A stretch of DNA of 64,000 nt from Acinetobacter populi (GTDB lineage Bacteria; Pseudomonadota; Gammaproteobacteria; Pseudomonadales; Moraxellaceae). Every line of letters starts with the position of its first letter. Position 1 is the first letter of the stretch. Below are positions 1 through 9,069 of this stretch, one piece after another. The stretch covers positions 1,099,160 through 1,163,159 of the forward strand of contig NZ_NEXX01000001.1 in assembly GCF_002174125.1 (NCBI RefSeq). Reading direction: 5' to 3'. A program made the translations under genes and the position numbers. The notes beneath the pieces are model-generated. The model made no database searches and was not told where the DNA came from. It was given only the letters and a program-made list of their open reading frames with translations.

Positions 1-175
1 AAAATACCGCCATAAAACCGACCAAAAAAACCAGCAATACAAAAAGATTACTTTGCATTTGCCAGCCTAGCCACTGAATATATACATAGCCAAAGCCGGA
101 ATTAAAACTCAGTACAAAGATGACTGCAATGAGCAACATCGTCAGGCAGATATAGCTTAAAACCCGATCACGCAT
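1..175 (-). CDS. hemY: HemY-like haem biosynthesis membrane protein (N-terminal part)
   Basis: The gene runs off the left edge; only about 58 N-terminal residues are visible, beginning MRDRVLSYICLTML. They form two hydrophobic segments separated by a short GFGYVYIQWLGWQ linker, the usual N-terminal membrane anchor of HemY, an inner-membrane TPR protein encoded downstream of hemX. The start at 175 follows AGGAGAG at good spacing. It lies 46 bases after the hemX-like gene on the same strand, so it should be the last visible gene of the hemC-hemD-hemX-hemY operon. The molecular role of HemY in late haem synthesis is not settled. The call rests on the N terminus and gene order. Confidence 0.75.
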   Translation of the reverse strand, partial: MRDRVLSYICLTMLLIAVIFVLSFNSGFGYVYIQWLGWQMQSNLFVLLVFLVGFMAVF

Positions 176-221
176 TGAACTCTCCTGCCACTTTAGATGC
201 CCGTTTCATATTTCAACACTA

Positions 222-1055
222 TTAACTTGCTTGCATCAATGCTAGCGCACTCAGTTGTGGCGGTGCTGATAATGCCAAACGATCAAGTTTCTGCAAACTT
301 TCAATGACCTTACGGGCATTACGATCGGGATACGCAGATAATCCTACGATTATGTCCTGAATTTGGGAACGGTAAAATATGGTTTGCCCCGCATATAATG
401 CTTGCTGTGCCAGCAAAAGCTGTAATTGTAGCTGTTTAAAATATAATTTACGCTGCTGCAAGTCTGGAATTTGGTCGGCTTTGCCAATACTCAGCCAATT
501 TGACCATTGCCATTTACTTTGTGCCTGATCAAGCGAATCTGCCTGAAAGTTACGTCCAATTTTGAGTAATTGCTGTTGTAAAATCTGTTGATGTTCTGCA
601 CGCTGCTGCATATATAAAGTGATTGCGCTTTGGTCTTTGCTTAATGCCTCAATCAATGCCAGATTTAAGCTTTCCGATAAAAGTTTTTTCTCAATTAACT
701 GTTGTCTTAAATGTTGAATCTGCTCCAAAGCCACAGTAAAACGTTGTTGCTGTAATGCAGCCTGAATTAACTGTAACCGGTCCTGTACATAATCCTGAGC
801 CGAATAAGTTTTTTCCTCTGTCGTGCTACTCATGGCCGTCGCAGGCGCTGTTTTCGGCACAGCTAAAGGCTGACCATTTTGTTGTTTTTGCAAGGCAATC
901 AACTGATCATAAAGACTGGCGACCCGCTGATTTTGTTGTTCTATATTTTTATTTAATACATCGATTTTCTGATTTTCCAACGAATACACATCTATACTCA
1001 GCTTAGATAACCATGCGCCAAGTACAATGAGAATTATCCATAAAACTTTATTCAT
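222..1055 (-). CDS. hemX: HemX-like membrane-anchored coiled-coil protein
   Basis: A 277-residue protein starting MNKVLWIILIVLGAW: one N-terminal membrane segment (about residues 4-19), then a glutamine-rich, helix-forming periplasmic region with a coiled coil around residues 25-60. This is the architecture of HemX, often mislabelled uroporphyrinogen-III C-methyltransferase, although no methyltransferase motif is visible. The upstream in-frame extension to 1145 is rejected because it lies inside hemD; the chosen ATG overlaps the hemD stop by eight bases, indicating translational coupling. It is shorter than the E. coli protein (about 390 residues). Function is inferred from position between hemD and hemY. 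Confidence 0.75.
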   Translation of the reverse strand: MNKVLWIILIVLGAWLSKLSIDVYSLENQKIDVLNKNIEQQNQRVASLYDQLIALQKQQNGQPLAVPKTAPATAMSSTTEEKTYSAQDYVQDRLQLIQAALQQQRFTVALEQIQHLRQQLIEKKLLSESLNLALIEALSKDQSAITLYMQQRAEHQQILQQQLLKIGRNFQADSLDQAQSKWQWSNWLSIGKADQIPDLQQRKLYFKQLQLQLLLAQQALYAGQTIFYRSQIQDIIVGLSAYPDRNARKVIESLQKLDRLALSAPPQLSALALMQAS

Positions 1056-1821
1056 AACCCATATGCTGCTGTAATCGTTGGTGGATGGTATGTACATCGA
1101 GATGATGCACGGTAAGTATTGTTGCAACAGTCTGCCTGTTGTCAAAATAATGCTGTACGACCTGACTTACCCGATCACCCAGAACAATATAGATATTCTG
1201 GCCCAGACATTGCTGTGCCTGAACAAAGTCCTGACACAATTTGAGCCAGTTTTTCCAGCTTTCTTCACTACTTATCAGTATAATGGCAGGTAAATGTGAA
1301 AATTTTATTGCCAGTTCCGCACGATTATATTGTGGACATTGCCGACTATATAACAATATATTTTGGATATGACAACCCTGCTTTTGCAAATGCTGCATCA
1401 TTAGGGTTCGACCACCAATTCCTCGCCAGAAAGCAATGGTTTTATCCTGTAAATGATTCAACACATCAAGTTGCAACATGCCTTCACTGGTTTCAACGCT
1501 GGGACATTCACTATGCAACGCATATTCCTGTAAAGCCAGCTGTGTTGAACGCCCGACTGCAATCCATTTTTTTTGTTGCAATAACGCCATGTCCAGCCCA
1601 AGCTCACGATAATATTGCACGCCCAATTGTGCAGCGATGCGACTGACAACCACCACAATTTCTGCCGAGCAAAACTCCCGAAACTGAGACCTTAGCACAT
1701 CATCAAGAGGCAATGGCTTTAATGCCAGTAAAGGCAGTTCAAACACCTCGTAGCCTAAAGCCTGAAGCGCCTGACTAAGTGCTTGTGCACGTGCTTGCGG
1801 GCGTGTATTAAAAATCTGCAT
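1048..1821 (-). CDS. hemD: Uroporphyrinogen-III synthase
   Basis: 257 residues, the normal length for HemD, the cytoplasmic enzyme that cyclises hydroxymethylbilane with inversion of ring D to give uroporphyrinogen III. The N terminus MQIFNTRPQARAQALSQALQ matches the family pattern of an early TRP/TRR motif, and the sequence has the two-domain alternating pattern typical of this poorly conserved family. It follows hemC by 21 bases on the same strand and overlaps hemX, so substrate production and use are encoded in one operon. The call depends strongly on this synteny because HemD has few invariant residues. Confidence 0.88.
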   Translation of the reverse strand: MQIFNTRPQARAQALSQALQALGYEVFELPLLALKPLPLDDVLRSQFREFCSAEIVVVVSRIAAQLGVQYYRELGLDMALLQQKKWIAVGRSTQLALQEYALHSECPSVETSEGMLQLDVLNHLQDKTIAFWRGIGGRTLMMQHLQKQGCHIQNILLYSRQCPQYNRAELAIKFSHLPAIILISSEESWKNWLKLCQDFVQAQQCLGQNIYIVLGDRVSQVVQHYFDNRQTVATILTVHHLDVHTIHQRLQQHMGYE

Positions 1822-1842
1822 AGGAATTGAGATACAAAGATT

Positions 1843-2769
1843 CTATTGCTGATAGAGGGCTTGCAGCAGTTCACCCGCACCCTGATGCAATAGATCCTGA
1901 GCCAGTGCAACACCGAGCTGTTCTGCCTGTTCTGCATCACCCTGCTGTATTGCCACCAATAACTGCTCGCCATCAGTAGATCCGACACGCCCCTCAATAC
2001 TCAAGGTGCCGTTATCTTGCAACTGAGCAAACGCAGCAATCGGTACCTGACATCCACCTTCTAGATAAGCATTAAAGGCACGTTCTGCACGGACACAAGC
2101 CGACGTTTCTGCATGCATTAAAAAGCCAATATAATCTAGCAGCTGTTGATCATCATTACGGCATTCCAGTCCCAAGGCACCCTGTCCTACTGCTGGTAAA
2201 CTAATCTCCGGGGCAATACGATGTGCAATACGATCCCCTAAACCAAGACGTTTTAAACCTGCACTTGCCAAAATAATGGCATCATATTGACCAGCGTCGA
2301 GTTTGGACAAACGTGTACCGACATTACCGCGTAAATCGCGAATATCCAGATCGGGGCGTTTTGCCAATAGCTGACTACGGCGGCGCAAACTGGATGTACC
2401 AACTATAGCGCCCTGTGGTAATTCATCGAAACTGGCATAGCTGTTAGAAACAAACGCATCAAATGGATCTTCACGTTCACAAATCACCGCCAGTGATAAG
2501 CCTTCGGGCAGTTGCATCGGAACATCTTTCATGGAATGGACAGCAAGATCTGCGCGCCCATCAAGTAAGGCAGCTTCCAGCTCTTTGACAAATAAACCTT
2601 TGCCACCAATTTTGGCCAAAGGGGTATCGAGAATTTTATCCCCTTGCGTCACAAATTTGACCAGCTCTACCTTTAATGCTGGATAACGTTGTTGTAATTG
2701 TTGCTGAATAAATTCCGCTTGCCACAAGGCCAGCGGACTTTGTCGGGTCGCAATTTTTAATACAGACAT
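1843..2769 (-). CDS. hemC: Porphobilinogen deaminase (hydroxymethylbilane synthase)
   Basis: 308 residues. HemC condenses four porphobilinogen molecules into hydroxymethylbilane in the cytoplasm. The N terminus ([18 protein letters not shown]), the [10 protein letters not shown] motif, [11 protein letters not shown], and the cofactor attachment region [12 protein letters not shown], whose cysteine carries the dipyrromethane primer, are all present. The start ATG at 2769 precedes the conserved [13 protein letters not shown]. Directly downstream are hemD and hemX; directly upstream is the algR-like gene, the same order as in Pseudomonas. Identification is secure. Confidence 0.97.
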   Translation of the reverse strand: MSVLKIATRQSPLALWQAEFIQQQLQQRYPALKVELVKFVTQGDKILDTPLAKIGGKGLFVKELEAALLDGRADLAVHSMKDVPMQLPEGLSLAVICEREDPFDAFVSNSYASFDELPQGAIVGTSSLRRRSQLLAKRPDLDIRDLRGNVGTRLSKLDAGQYDAIILASAGLKRLGLGDRIAHRIAPEISLPAVGQGALGLECRNDDQQLLDYIGFLMHAETSACVRAERAFNAYLEGGCQVPIAAFAQLQDNGTLSIEGRVGSTDGEQLLVAIQQGDAEQAEQLGVALAQDLLHQGAGELLQALYQQ

Positions 2770-2859
2770 GGTTTTTCGATTTCACAGAGATTTGACCTAA
2801 GCCAACACTAACGCCATGCCTTAAAAATGCAAGTATAAATTTATTTTTTGACTCAAAAT

Positions 2860-3609
2860 TTATAACTTTTGCATTCGTTCCTTGATATGCGGTAGATGCC
2901 GCCGGCTGATTAATAGCTTCTCATCAATTTCCCTGCATCTGACCTGATATTGACCATTATCCAGCATTTCCAAACCTTCCAGATGTTTGAGAGAAATTAA
3001 CGCATTACGATGAATACGAATAAAAACATCAGCAAATTCATTTTCCAGTTCTTTTAAAGTTTCATCAATCAAGACCTGTCCGTGCTTGTGGCGCACCATG
3101 ACATATTTCTGATCGGCAAAAAAATAATATATATCTTCCACTGGAATCAGCTCTACCCCTCGATGCGTTCGGGCTACAATATTTTGTCGGGTTGTATGCT
3201 GCGTAAGTGAATTTAAATCCTGTGTCTGGACAGGAAGTGCTTGTAATTGTGCCTGATTTAGTCGGGTTGCTTTATGCAATGCATGCTGTAAATCTTCCAA
3301 AGGGATAGGTTTTAATAAATAGGCAATTGCATGGGTTTTAAATGCATCAATCGCATATTGATCAAATGCAGTACAAAATACAATTGCAGGTGGTGTTTCC
3401 AACTGACTCAGCTGTACTGCACAATCCAACCCATTCATTTCAGGCATACGAATATCCAGTAAGATTACATCCGGTCTAAATTTTTCTACCGCTGCAATGG
3501 CCTGTTTCCCATTATTTGCCTGTGCAACCACACAATGCCCGAGATGCGTCACCATACGTACCAGTCGTTCACGGGCTAAAGCCTCATCGTCACAAATGAC
3601 AATATCCAT
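2860..3609 (-). CDS. algR: LytTR-family response regulator (AlgR-like)
   Basis: 249 residues. An N-terminal receiver domain (residues 1-120) has acidic CDDEA, phospho-acceptor Asp52 in LLDIRMPEMNG and a KPI lysine motif; a C-terminal LytTR DNA-binding domain (about 145-245) contains IYYFFADQKYVMVRHKHG and FIRIHRNALISL. The start at 3609 (MDIVICDDEA) begins the receiver directly; an ATG four codons earlier is possible. It lies just downstream of its sensor kinase gene and upstream of hemC. In Pseudomonas AlgR controls alginate and type IV pili; the targets here cannot be read from sequence. Confidence 0.9.
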   Translation of the reverse strand: MDIVICDDEALARERLVRMVTHLGHCVVAQANNGKQAIAAVEKFRPDVILLDIRMPEMNGLDCAVQLSQLETPPAIVFCTAFDQYAIDAFKTHAIAYLLKPIPLEDLQHALHKATRLNQAQLQALPVQTQDLNSLTQHTTRQNIVARTHRGVELIPVEDIYYFFADQKYVMVRHKHGQVLIDETLKELENEFADVFIRIHRNALISLKHLEGLEMLDNGQYQVRCREIDEKLLISRRHLPHIKERMQKL

Positions 3610-3658
3610 GGTATTCCCCATTTTTTTCTGACAGATGCCAACATTCACCATCTGCTAT

Positions 3659-4723
3659 TTATTGGTATTTATAACTCAACAAGGTCGTGAATATGCCATC
3701 ACGTGCAAAAATCTTAAAGCTTACTGTTGCACCATAATAGGCCATCAACCGTTGTTTCACATTATCAATTGCAATGCCATTTCCCTGAGTTGATTGCAAT
3801 CCGGATTGATAGGGATTCGTGAGTACAATACTCACCTGTCGATCAATCACTTCAATCAATATACTCACTGTACTTTGATCTGACATTGACTCAATTCCAT
3901 GATAAATGCAGTTTTCAAGCAAAGGCTGCAAGGTAAGCAAAGGAATTTTTGCAAATTTAAGTTGATCCTCACCTTCAATTCGCCATTTTACATGCAGCCG
4001 ATCGCCCAGTCGTACCGACTCAATTTTTAAATAACGCTGGCATAGATCAATCTCTTCTTGCAAGGCAACTTCCCGTAATTCCGTCAGACTGGCACGGAAT
4101 AAACCGGATAAATCAATCAGCATTTGCTCTGCCTTAAAAGGATCAATTGCAATTAAACTCACCACAGTATTTAGGCTGTTAAATAAAAAATGTGGATGAA
4201 TACGTGCCTGTAATGCCTGTACGCGTGCCATTAATTCGGATTGTTGCTGTTCAATCCATTGTTCACGCACATATAAATAACGCAGGCAAATCAATCCGAC
4301 ACCACCACCCAACACCACATGATGTAAACCACCTGCAAAAATAGTAGATACATCTAAGTACTGTTGAGATCTATCGCCCATAAATTTTAGAATATTGACT
4401 GCACAAGTACTCGATAACACCAGTACAATTAAAAGAAGAAAACAGATCATCAGCGCAATATGACGATCAAAGCGGGTTAGAAATTTTTGTAATTTATCCA
4501 CACAGACCGCAAAGCAGATCGCTACCCAACTGACAAATAAAAGATAATGCAGCAATGTAATCAACGATAGTTCTGATAAATCTTTAACGCTGGCGACCGC
4601 CAGAATGACTGCAAGAAGATTGCTGGCCAATAAAAGCTCTAGCACATGTCGCCAACGTCTGAAATCACTGAAATAATAGCGTGATTTGGAAAAAGTCGAA
4701 GATAAGCGTTGTGGCGGTGGCAT
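3659..4723 (-). CDS. algZ: LytS/AlgZ-type sensor histidine kinase
   Basis: 354 residues. Four or more membrane segments fill residues 25-150, followed by a short helix and a His_kinase (PF06580-type) domain with RIHPHFLFNSLNT, where His178 is the probable phospho-acceptor. The C-terminal ATPase region has an N-box (LLENCIYHGI) and GNGIAIDNVKQRL. The product should sit in the inner membrane and phosphorylate the AlgR-like protein encoded next (50-base gap). Both genes are transcribed away from argH. The signal sensed is not known. Confidence 0.9.
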   Translation of the reverse strand: MPPPQRLSSTFSKSRYYFSDFRRWRHVLELLLASNLLAVILAVASVKDLSELSLITLLHYLLFVSWVAICFAVCVDKLQKFLTRFDRHIALMICFLLLIVLVLSSTCAVNILKFMGDRSQQYLDVSTIFAGGLHHVVLGGGVGLICLRYLYVREQWIEQQQSELMARVQALQARIHPHFLFNSLNTVVSLIAIDPFKAEQMLIDLSGLFRASLTELREVALQEEIDLCQRYLKIESVRLGDRLHVKWRIEGEDQLKFAKIPLLTLQPLLENCIYHGIESMSDQSTVSILIEVIDRQVSIVLTNPYQSGLQSTQGNGIAIDNVKQRLMAYYGATVSFKIFARDGIFTTLLSYKYQ

Positions 4724-4800
4724 TGGCGTACTCTACTTTAGAACTTTAAACTGGCTCTTTTTAGACCCATTCTTTTGCATAAGGTCTACTGATACTTCTT

Positions 4801-4829
4801 TTAGCAAGCATGCGATAATCTGCTATACT
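4801..4829 (+). promoter_or_regulatory. Probable sigma-70 promoter of argH
   Basis: TTAGCA (4801-4806) and TATACT (4824-4829) are separated by 17 bases and lie 37 bases before the argH start. The -10 is a five-of-six match and the -35 is weak. The 143-base gap also has to hold the divergent algZ promoter, which I could not place. Confidence 0.5.
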
Positions 4830-4866
4830 CTCATCGATTTAATGCTTCTGAAAACTAATTATTGTC

Positions 4867-6291
4867 ATGACTACGCAATCATCAAACTCTCCAGCGACAA
4901 CATCTGCAACTTCCGGCATGTGGGGTGGTCGTTTTAGTGAAGCAACCGATGCTTTTGTTGCCGAATTCACTGCCTCTGTACAATTTGACCAACGCTTTTA
5001 TCGTCAAGATATCGCAGGTTCCATTGCTCATGCAACCATGCTGGCCAAAGTCGGCGTCCTCACGACACAGGAACGTGATGACATTATCAATGGCTTGACC
5101 GCCATTCAAGCAGAAATTGAAGCAGGTCAGTTCGACTGGCGTATCGATCTTGAAGATGTGCATATGAATATTGAAGCACGTTTAACAGATCGTATTGGCA
5201 TCACCGGTAAAAAATTACACACTGGCCGTAGCCGAAATGATCAGGTTGCAACGGATATTCGCCTATATTTGCGTGACGAAATTGATCAAATTCTGGCATT
5301 ACTCAAACGTTTGCAAAGCGGCATACTTGATCTTGCTGCCAAAAATACCGATACCATCATGCCGGGTTTTACCCATCTACAAACTGCACAGCCTGTCACC
5401 TTTGGTCATCACCTGCTGGCATGGTTTGAAATGTTGTTACGTGATAGTGAACGTCTGATTGATTGTCGTAAACGTGTCAATCGTATGCCTTTAGGTTCTG
5501 CGGCACTGGCAGGAACGACTTATCCAATTGATCGGGCATATACAGCCGAATTATTGGGTTTTGAAGCAGTCTGTGAAAATTCACTAGACGGCGTATCGGA
5601 TCGTGATTTTGCCATTGAATTTAATGCTGCTGCTGCGTTGATCATGATGCATTTATCACGTATGTCGGAAGAGTTGGTCCTGTGGACCTCGGCACAATTT
5701 AAATTTGTACAGATTCCGGATCGTTTCTGCACCGGCTCATCGATCATGCCACAAAAGAAAAATCCGGACGTTCCCGAACTGGTTCGCGGTAAAACCGGTC
5801 GTGTCTATGGTGATTTAATTAGCCTATTGACCTTGATGAAAGGTCAGCCTTTGGCTTACAACAAAGACAATCAGGAAGATAAAGAACCTTTATTCGATGC
5901 GATTGATACCGTGCGTGGCAGTCTGATGTCTTTTGCCGATATGATTCCGGCACTGGTTCCGAATATCGATAATATGCGTGAAGCTGCACTACGTGGTTTC
6001 TCGACTGCAACCGATCTTGCCGACTATCTGGTTAAAAATGGCGTAGCATTTCGTGATGCACATGAAATCGTGGGTAAAGCTGTGGCCTTAGGTGTACAGG
6101 AAGATAAAGACTTATCCGAACTGACATTGGCACAATTACAGCAATTTTCACCATTAATTCAGGCAGATGTATTTGATAAGGCATTAACACTGGAAGCCTC
6201 CGTTGCTGCCCGCAACCATATCGGTGGTACTGCGCCAGCTCAGGTTGCTGCCGCAATCGCACGTGCTCGTACCCGCATCGAACAGCTTTAA
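4867..6291 (+). CDS. argH: Argininosuccinate lyase
   Basis: 474 residues. Cleaves argininosuccinate to arginine and fumarate in the cytoplasm. The fumarase/aspartase superfamily signature [12 protein letters not shown] is intact, with [12 protein letters not shown] and [17 protein letters not shown] upstream as expected. The start gives a short non-conserved leader ([17 protein letters not shown]) before MWGGRFSE; the internal Met18 is an alternative start. Length matches the family (about 460) plus this leader. It is divergent from algZ and followed by yggX. Identification is secure. Confidence 0.97.
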   Translation: MTTQSSNSPATTSATSGMWGGRFSEATDAFVAEFTASVQFDQRFYRQDIAGSIAHATMLAKVGVLTTQERDDIINGLTAIQAEIEAGQFDWRIDLEDVHMNIEARLTDRIGITGKKLHTGRSRNDQVATDIRLYLRDEIDQILALLKRLQSGILDLAAKNTDTIMPGFTHLQTAQPVTFGHHLLAWFEMLLRDSERLIDCRKRVNRMPLGSAALAGTTYPIDRAYTAELLGFEAVCENSLDGVSDRDFAIEFNAAAALIMMHLSRMSEELVLWTSAQFKFVQIPDRFCTGSSIMPQKKNPDVPELVRGKTGRVYGDLISLLTLMKGQPLAYNKDNQEDKEPLFDAIDTVRGSLMSFADMIPALVPNIDNMREAALRGFSTATDLADYLVKNGVAFRDAHEIVGKAVALGVQEDKDLSELTLAQLQQFSPLIQADVFDKALTLEASVAARNHIGGTAPAQVAAAIARARTRIEQL

Positions 6292-6303
6292 ATCTCCCTA
6301 AAT

Positions 6304-6336
6304 CCCGCTTGGCTAAAAAAGTAAAGCGGGACTTTT
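6304..6336 (+). terminator. Hairpin between argH and yggX
   Basis: CCCGCTT (6304-6310) pairs with AAGCGGG (6324-6330), followed by ACTTTT. This is a weak terminator or attenuator between argH and yggX. Confidence 0.5.
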
Positions 6337-6348
6337 CAGGATCACAAT

Positions 6349-6621
6349 ATGACTAGACAAGTATTTTGCCGCAAATATCAAAAAGAAATGGAAGGTTTGG
6401 ACTTTGCCCCATTCCCGGGTGCAAAAGGCCAGGAATTTTTCGAGACTGTGTCTAAACAGGCATGGCAAGAATGGCTACAGCATCAAACCACGCTGATCAA
6501 TGAAAAGAGATTGAATGTATTTGAAGCAGATGCAAAAAAATTCCTCGAAGAACAACGGGAAAAGTTCTTCAGCAATGATGATTCTGTTGAAAAAGCCGAA
6601 GGCTGGACCGAACAGAAATAA
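6349..6621 (+). CDS. yggX: Fe(2+)-trafficking protein YggX
   Basis: 90 residues, the family length. Starts [24 protein letters not shown], with the conserved cysteine at position 7 and the GxxGQEFFE and [18 protein letters not shown] motifs. YggX proteins are small cytoplasmic proteins implicated in protecting labile iron and Fe-S clusters from oxidation. It follows argH with a weak hairpin between them and is closed by a strong terminator. Identification is secure; the biochemical role in this family is only partly defined. Confidence 0.95.
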   Translation: MTRQVFCRKYQKEMEGLDFAPFPGAKGQEFFETVSKQAWQEWLQHQTTLINEKRLNVFEADAKKFLEEQREKFFSNDDSVEKAEGWTEQK

Positions 6622-6633
6622 AATAACCCTGTA

Positions 6634-6661
6634 AAAAAACCTCGTCAATCGAGGTTTTTTT
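6634..6661 (+). terminator. Rho-independent terminator of yggX
   Basis: CCTCG (6640-6644), loop TCAAT and CGAGG (6650-6654) with A-run before and T-run after, so it can work in both directions. Confidence 0.85.
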
Positions 6662-6697
6662 ATGACCAATCAAGCTAAAGACTCAAATCCTTAAATA

Positions 6698-7453
6698 TTA
6701 TTCTGGTGTTTTCTTCTGTTCAATGGCTGTGGTTTTCGCTTGGACCTGCTCTTCAACCTTATCCACATCTGTATGGCGCACGTCCATACCTTTCACCATA
6801 TAAATCACCTGCTCAGAGATGTTGCGTGCATGATCCCCAATCCGCTCCAGAGAGCGTAATACCCACATAACATTAATCACCCGACTAATGTGACGAGGAT
6901 CTTCAATCATATACGTCATCAAGGCACGCATGGCGGAAGAGTATTCACGGTCAATATCACCATCAGCACGCATCACCTGTACTGCAGCTTCTGCATCCAG
7001 ACGTGCAAACGCATCCAGTGCCTCACGGATCATAATACGCACCTGATTACCAATATGACGTGTTTCCATATAGCCGCGTGGCGATTCGCCTTCTTCACAG
7101 AGATTCTGTGCAATACGGGCAATTTTTGCCGCTTCATCACCGATTCGTTCAAGATCGGTATTGGCTTTGCTCATCGCAATGACCATACGCAAATCACTTG
7201 CCGCAGGATGACGACGTGCCAAAATCAACGTCAATGCTTCATCAATTTCCTGCTCAAAACGATTCACTGCATTATCTTCAAATTGAACTTTGATCGCCAA
7301 ATCCAAATCTGTATCCAATAAGGCATGAATGGCATTTGCCACTTGCTGCTCAACCAATCCACCCATAGCCATGAATTTGGTATTCACATCTTGAATGTCT
7401 TCGTTAAATTGTGATGATATATGATGACTAAACACAGTATTGTTTGGCTCCAA
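6698..7453 (-). CDS. phoU: Phosphate-transport regulator PhoU
   Basis: 251 residues forming two PhoU repeats of three-helix bundles. Typical motifs are DVNTKFMAMGGLVEQQV, FEDNAVNRFEQEIDE and DLERIGDEAAKIARIA in repeat 1 and SLERIGDHARNISEQVIY in repeat 2. PhoU links the Pst transporter to PhoR signalling and represses the Pho regulon. The start is taken as TTG at 7453 because AGGAG lies eight bases upstream; a GTG at 7435 is the alternative. It stands alone here, without pst genes. Confidence 0.94.
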   Translation of the reverse strand: MEPNNTVFSHHISSQFNEDIQDVNTKFMAMGGLVEQQVANAIHALLDTDLDLAIKVQFEDNAVNRFEQEIDEALTLILARRHPAASDLRMVIAMSKANTDLERIGDEAAKIARIAQNLCEEGESPRGYMETRHIGNQVRIMIREALDAFARLDAEAAVQVMRADGDIDREYSSAMRALMTYMIEDPRHISRVINVMWVLRSLERIGDHARNISEQVIYMVKGMDVRHTDVDKVEEQVQAKTTAIEQKKTPE

Positions 7454-7546
7454 GGTGCGTACTCCTAAAAATTGTAATATTTTTAAGATTTATTAAATAG
7501 AGTTTATATGAAATTATCATGACAACATGAAAGAAAAGCATTTGAA

Positions 7547-8884
7547 TTATTGCAACCAAGCATTTAATTGCGCCAAATCATCTTCGGTCAATTGTCCGCT
7601 TAAGGCACGTAGTTGCAGTACATTCAAAATATAATCATATTGTGCATTAACATAATCCTGCTTGGCAGAAAAAGCATTGCGCTGTGCCAGCAACACATCC
7701 ACCATACTTTTCAAACCTTCCTGATAACTGGCCTGAGATGCCTCTGATACCAACTGTGCAGATTGCATGGCAACCTTATAAGCATTGAGCTGACTGGCAC
7801 CGGTTGATACTTGCAAAAAAGCACGTTTCACATCTGTTTGTACCTGCTTGAGCTCTGTATCAATATCAGTGTGTGCTGCACTGGCTTCAAGCTGGGATTT
7901 TTTAATGATCTGCGAACGTGTACCATCATAAGGCACCCAGCTCAACTGCAATCCAACCTGATCTGATCGACCATTACTACTAATAATATTTTCTGGCGTT
8001 TGTTTATTCCAGGCAGATGTCGCAAAAGCCTCTAATCGTGGATAATAATCGGCCCGATCCACTTTTATCTGCTGTTGACTGACCTTATAGGTTGCTCGTA
8101 CCTGATTCAAGGAAAGATTATTACGCTCGGCAAGTGCAATCCATGCATCAATATTGGCAGGAACCGGTGGCTGAAACTGAAAATCTGCACTCAACTGGGA
8201 CAAATTAGAATAATTTGCACCAATATATTGCCAAAATTGTTCCAATGCCAACTGATATTGCACTTCTCCTGCCACGCGTTCGGCTAATGTGCTTTGATAT
8301 TGTGCATCTGCTTCACTGACATCCATGCGCGCCACCAAACCTTCTTTAAATTTGGCTTCCATCATTTTATATTGCTGTAACAGTACAGTTTCCTGTTGCC
8401 GATTGACATTTAATAAACTTTGCTGGCGTAATACATCAAAATAACTTTTTGCAACATTTAGAATCAAATCCTGTTGTTGCGATTGTAATTTTAACTCTGC
8501 AAGTTGCTGTGAAATTTTAACTTTTTGATATTGCTGCCACACATCCATACGAAACAATGGCTGGCGCAAACTCACCGAAGCCTGTTTGGTGGTGGTATTG
8601 GCATTATAAAAATGAATTTCTTGTCCACCAATGTTTAAACTACTATTGGCAGACTGGTCATCATCCTGAAATTGCTTTTGCAAAGATGCATTCACACTCA
8701 CAGTTGGCAATACTGCCCCTTTGGCAATACCCAGATTTTGTTGTTCGATCTGAAAACGCTGCTGGTTGGCCCGCCATGCAGGATCATTTTCCAATGCAAG
8801 GTGGTAAGCTTGCAGTAAATCCAATGCCCAGACCGAACTCATCTGCATCAACAATATGGCACTTAAGCCAAGCTTCTTTTTCAT
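7547..8884 (-). CDS. TolC-family outer-membrane efflux channel
   Basis: 445 residues with a Sec signal peptide (MKKKLGLSAILLMQMSSVWA). The two OEP repeats are visible: an N-terminal half with LLQAYHLALENDPAWRANQQR and VSLRQPLFR, and a C-terminal half with VGLQLSWVPYDG and YQEGLKSMVDVLLAQRNAFSAKQDYVNAQYDYILNVL (split here for length). Such proteins form the outer-membrane duct of tripartite efflux or type I secretion systems. No inner-membrane partner is adjacent, consistent with a general TolC. A start four codons upstream (8896) is possible. Confidence 0.9.
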   Translation of the reverse strand: MKKKLGLSAILLMQMSSVWALDLLQAYHLALENDPAWRANQQRFQIEQQNLGIAKGAVLPTVSVNASLQKQFQDDDQSANSSLNIGGQEIHFYNANTTTKQASVSLRQPLFRMDVWQQYQKVKISQQLAELKLQSQQQDLILNVAKSYFDVLRQQSLLNVNRQQETVLLQQYKMMEAKFKEGLVARMDVSEADAQYQSTLAERVAGEVQYQLALEQFWQYIGANYSNLSQLSADFQFQPPVPANIDAWIALAERNNLSLNQVRATYKVSQQQIKVDRADYYPRLEAFATSAWNKQTPENIISSNGRSDQVGLQLSWVPYDGTRSQIIKKSQLEASAAHTDIDTELKQVQTDVKRAFLQVSTGASQLNAYKVAMQSAQLVSEASQASYQEGLKSMVDVLLAQRNAFSAKQDYVNAQYDYILNVLQLRALSGQLTEDDLAQLNAWLQ

Positions 8885-9013
8885 CTTGTTATACAACTTT
8901 ATTTATTTGCAGCAAGCCTAGCAAGTTTAATCTGAAATTCAAGTCTACATCGCAAATTTCTATATCTCTACCCTGCTAGAGATATAGATACAAAAAACTG
9001 CTATCCCGAGGGT

Positions 9014-9053
9014 TGAATAAAAAACGAAACATACTGCCCCGTTTTTTTATTCA
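9014..9053 (-). terminator. Terminator downstream of the xanthine-type permease gene
   Basis: TGAATAAAAAACG (9014-9026) pairs with the complementary arm at 9040-9053 around a short GC-rich loop; the minus-strand transcript ends in a U-rich tail. Confidence 0.6.
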
Positions 9054-9069
9054 GCATCAAGTCATCACA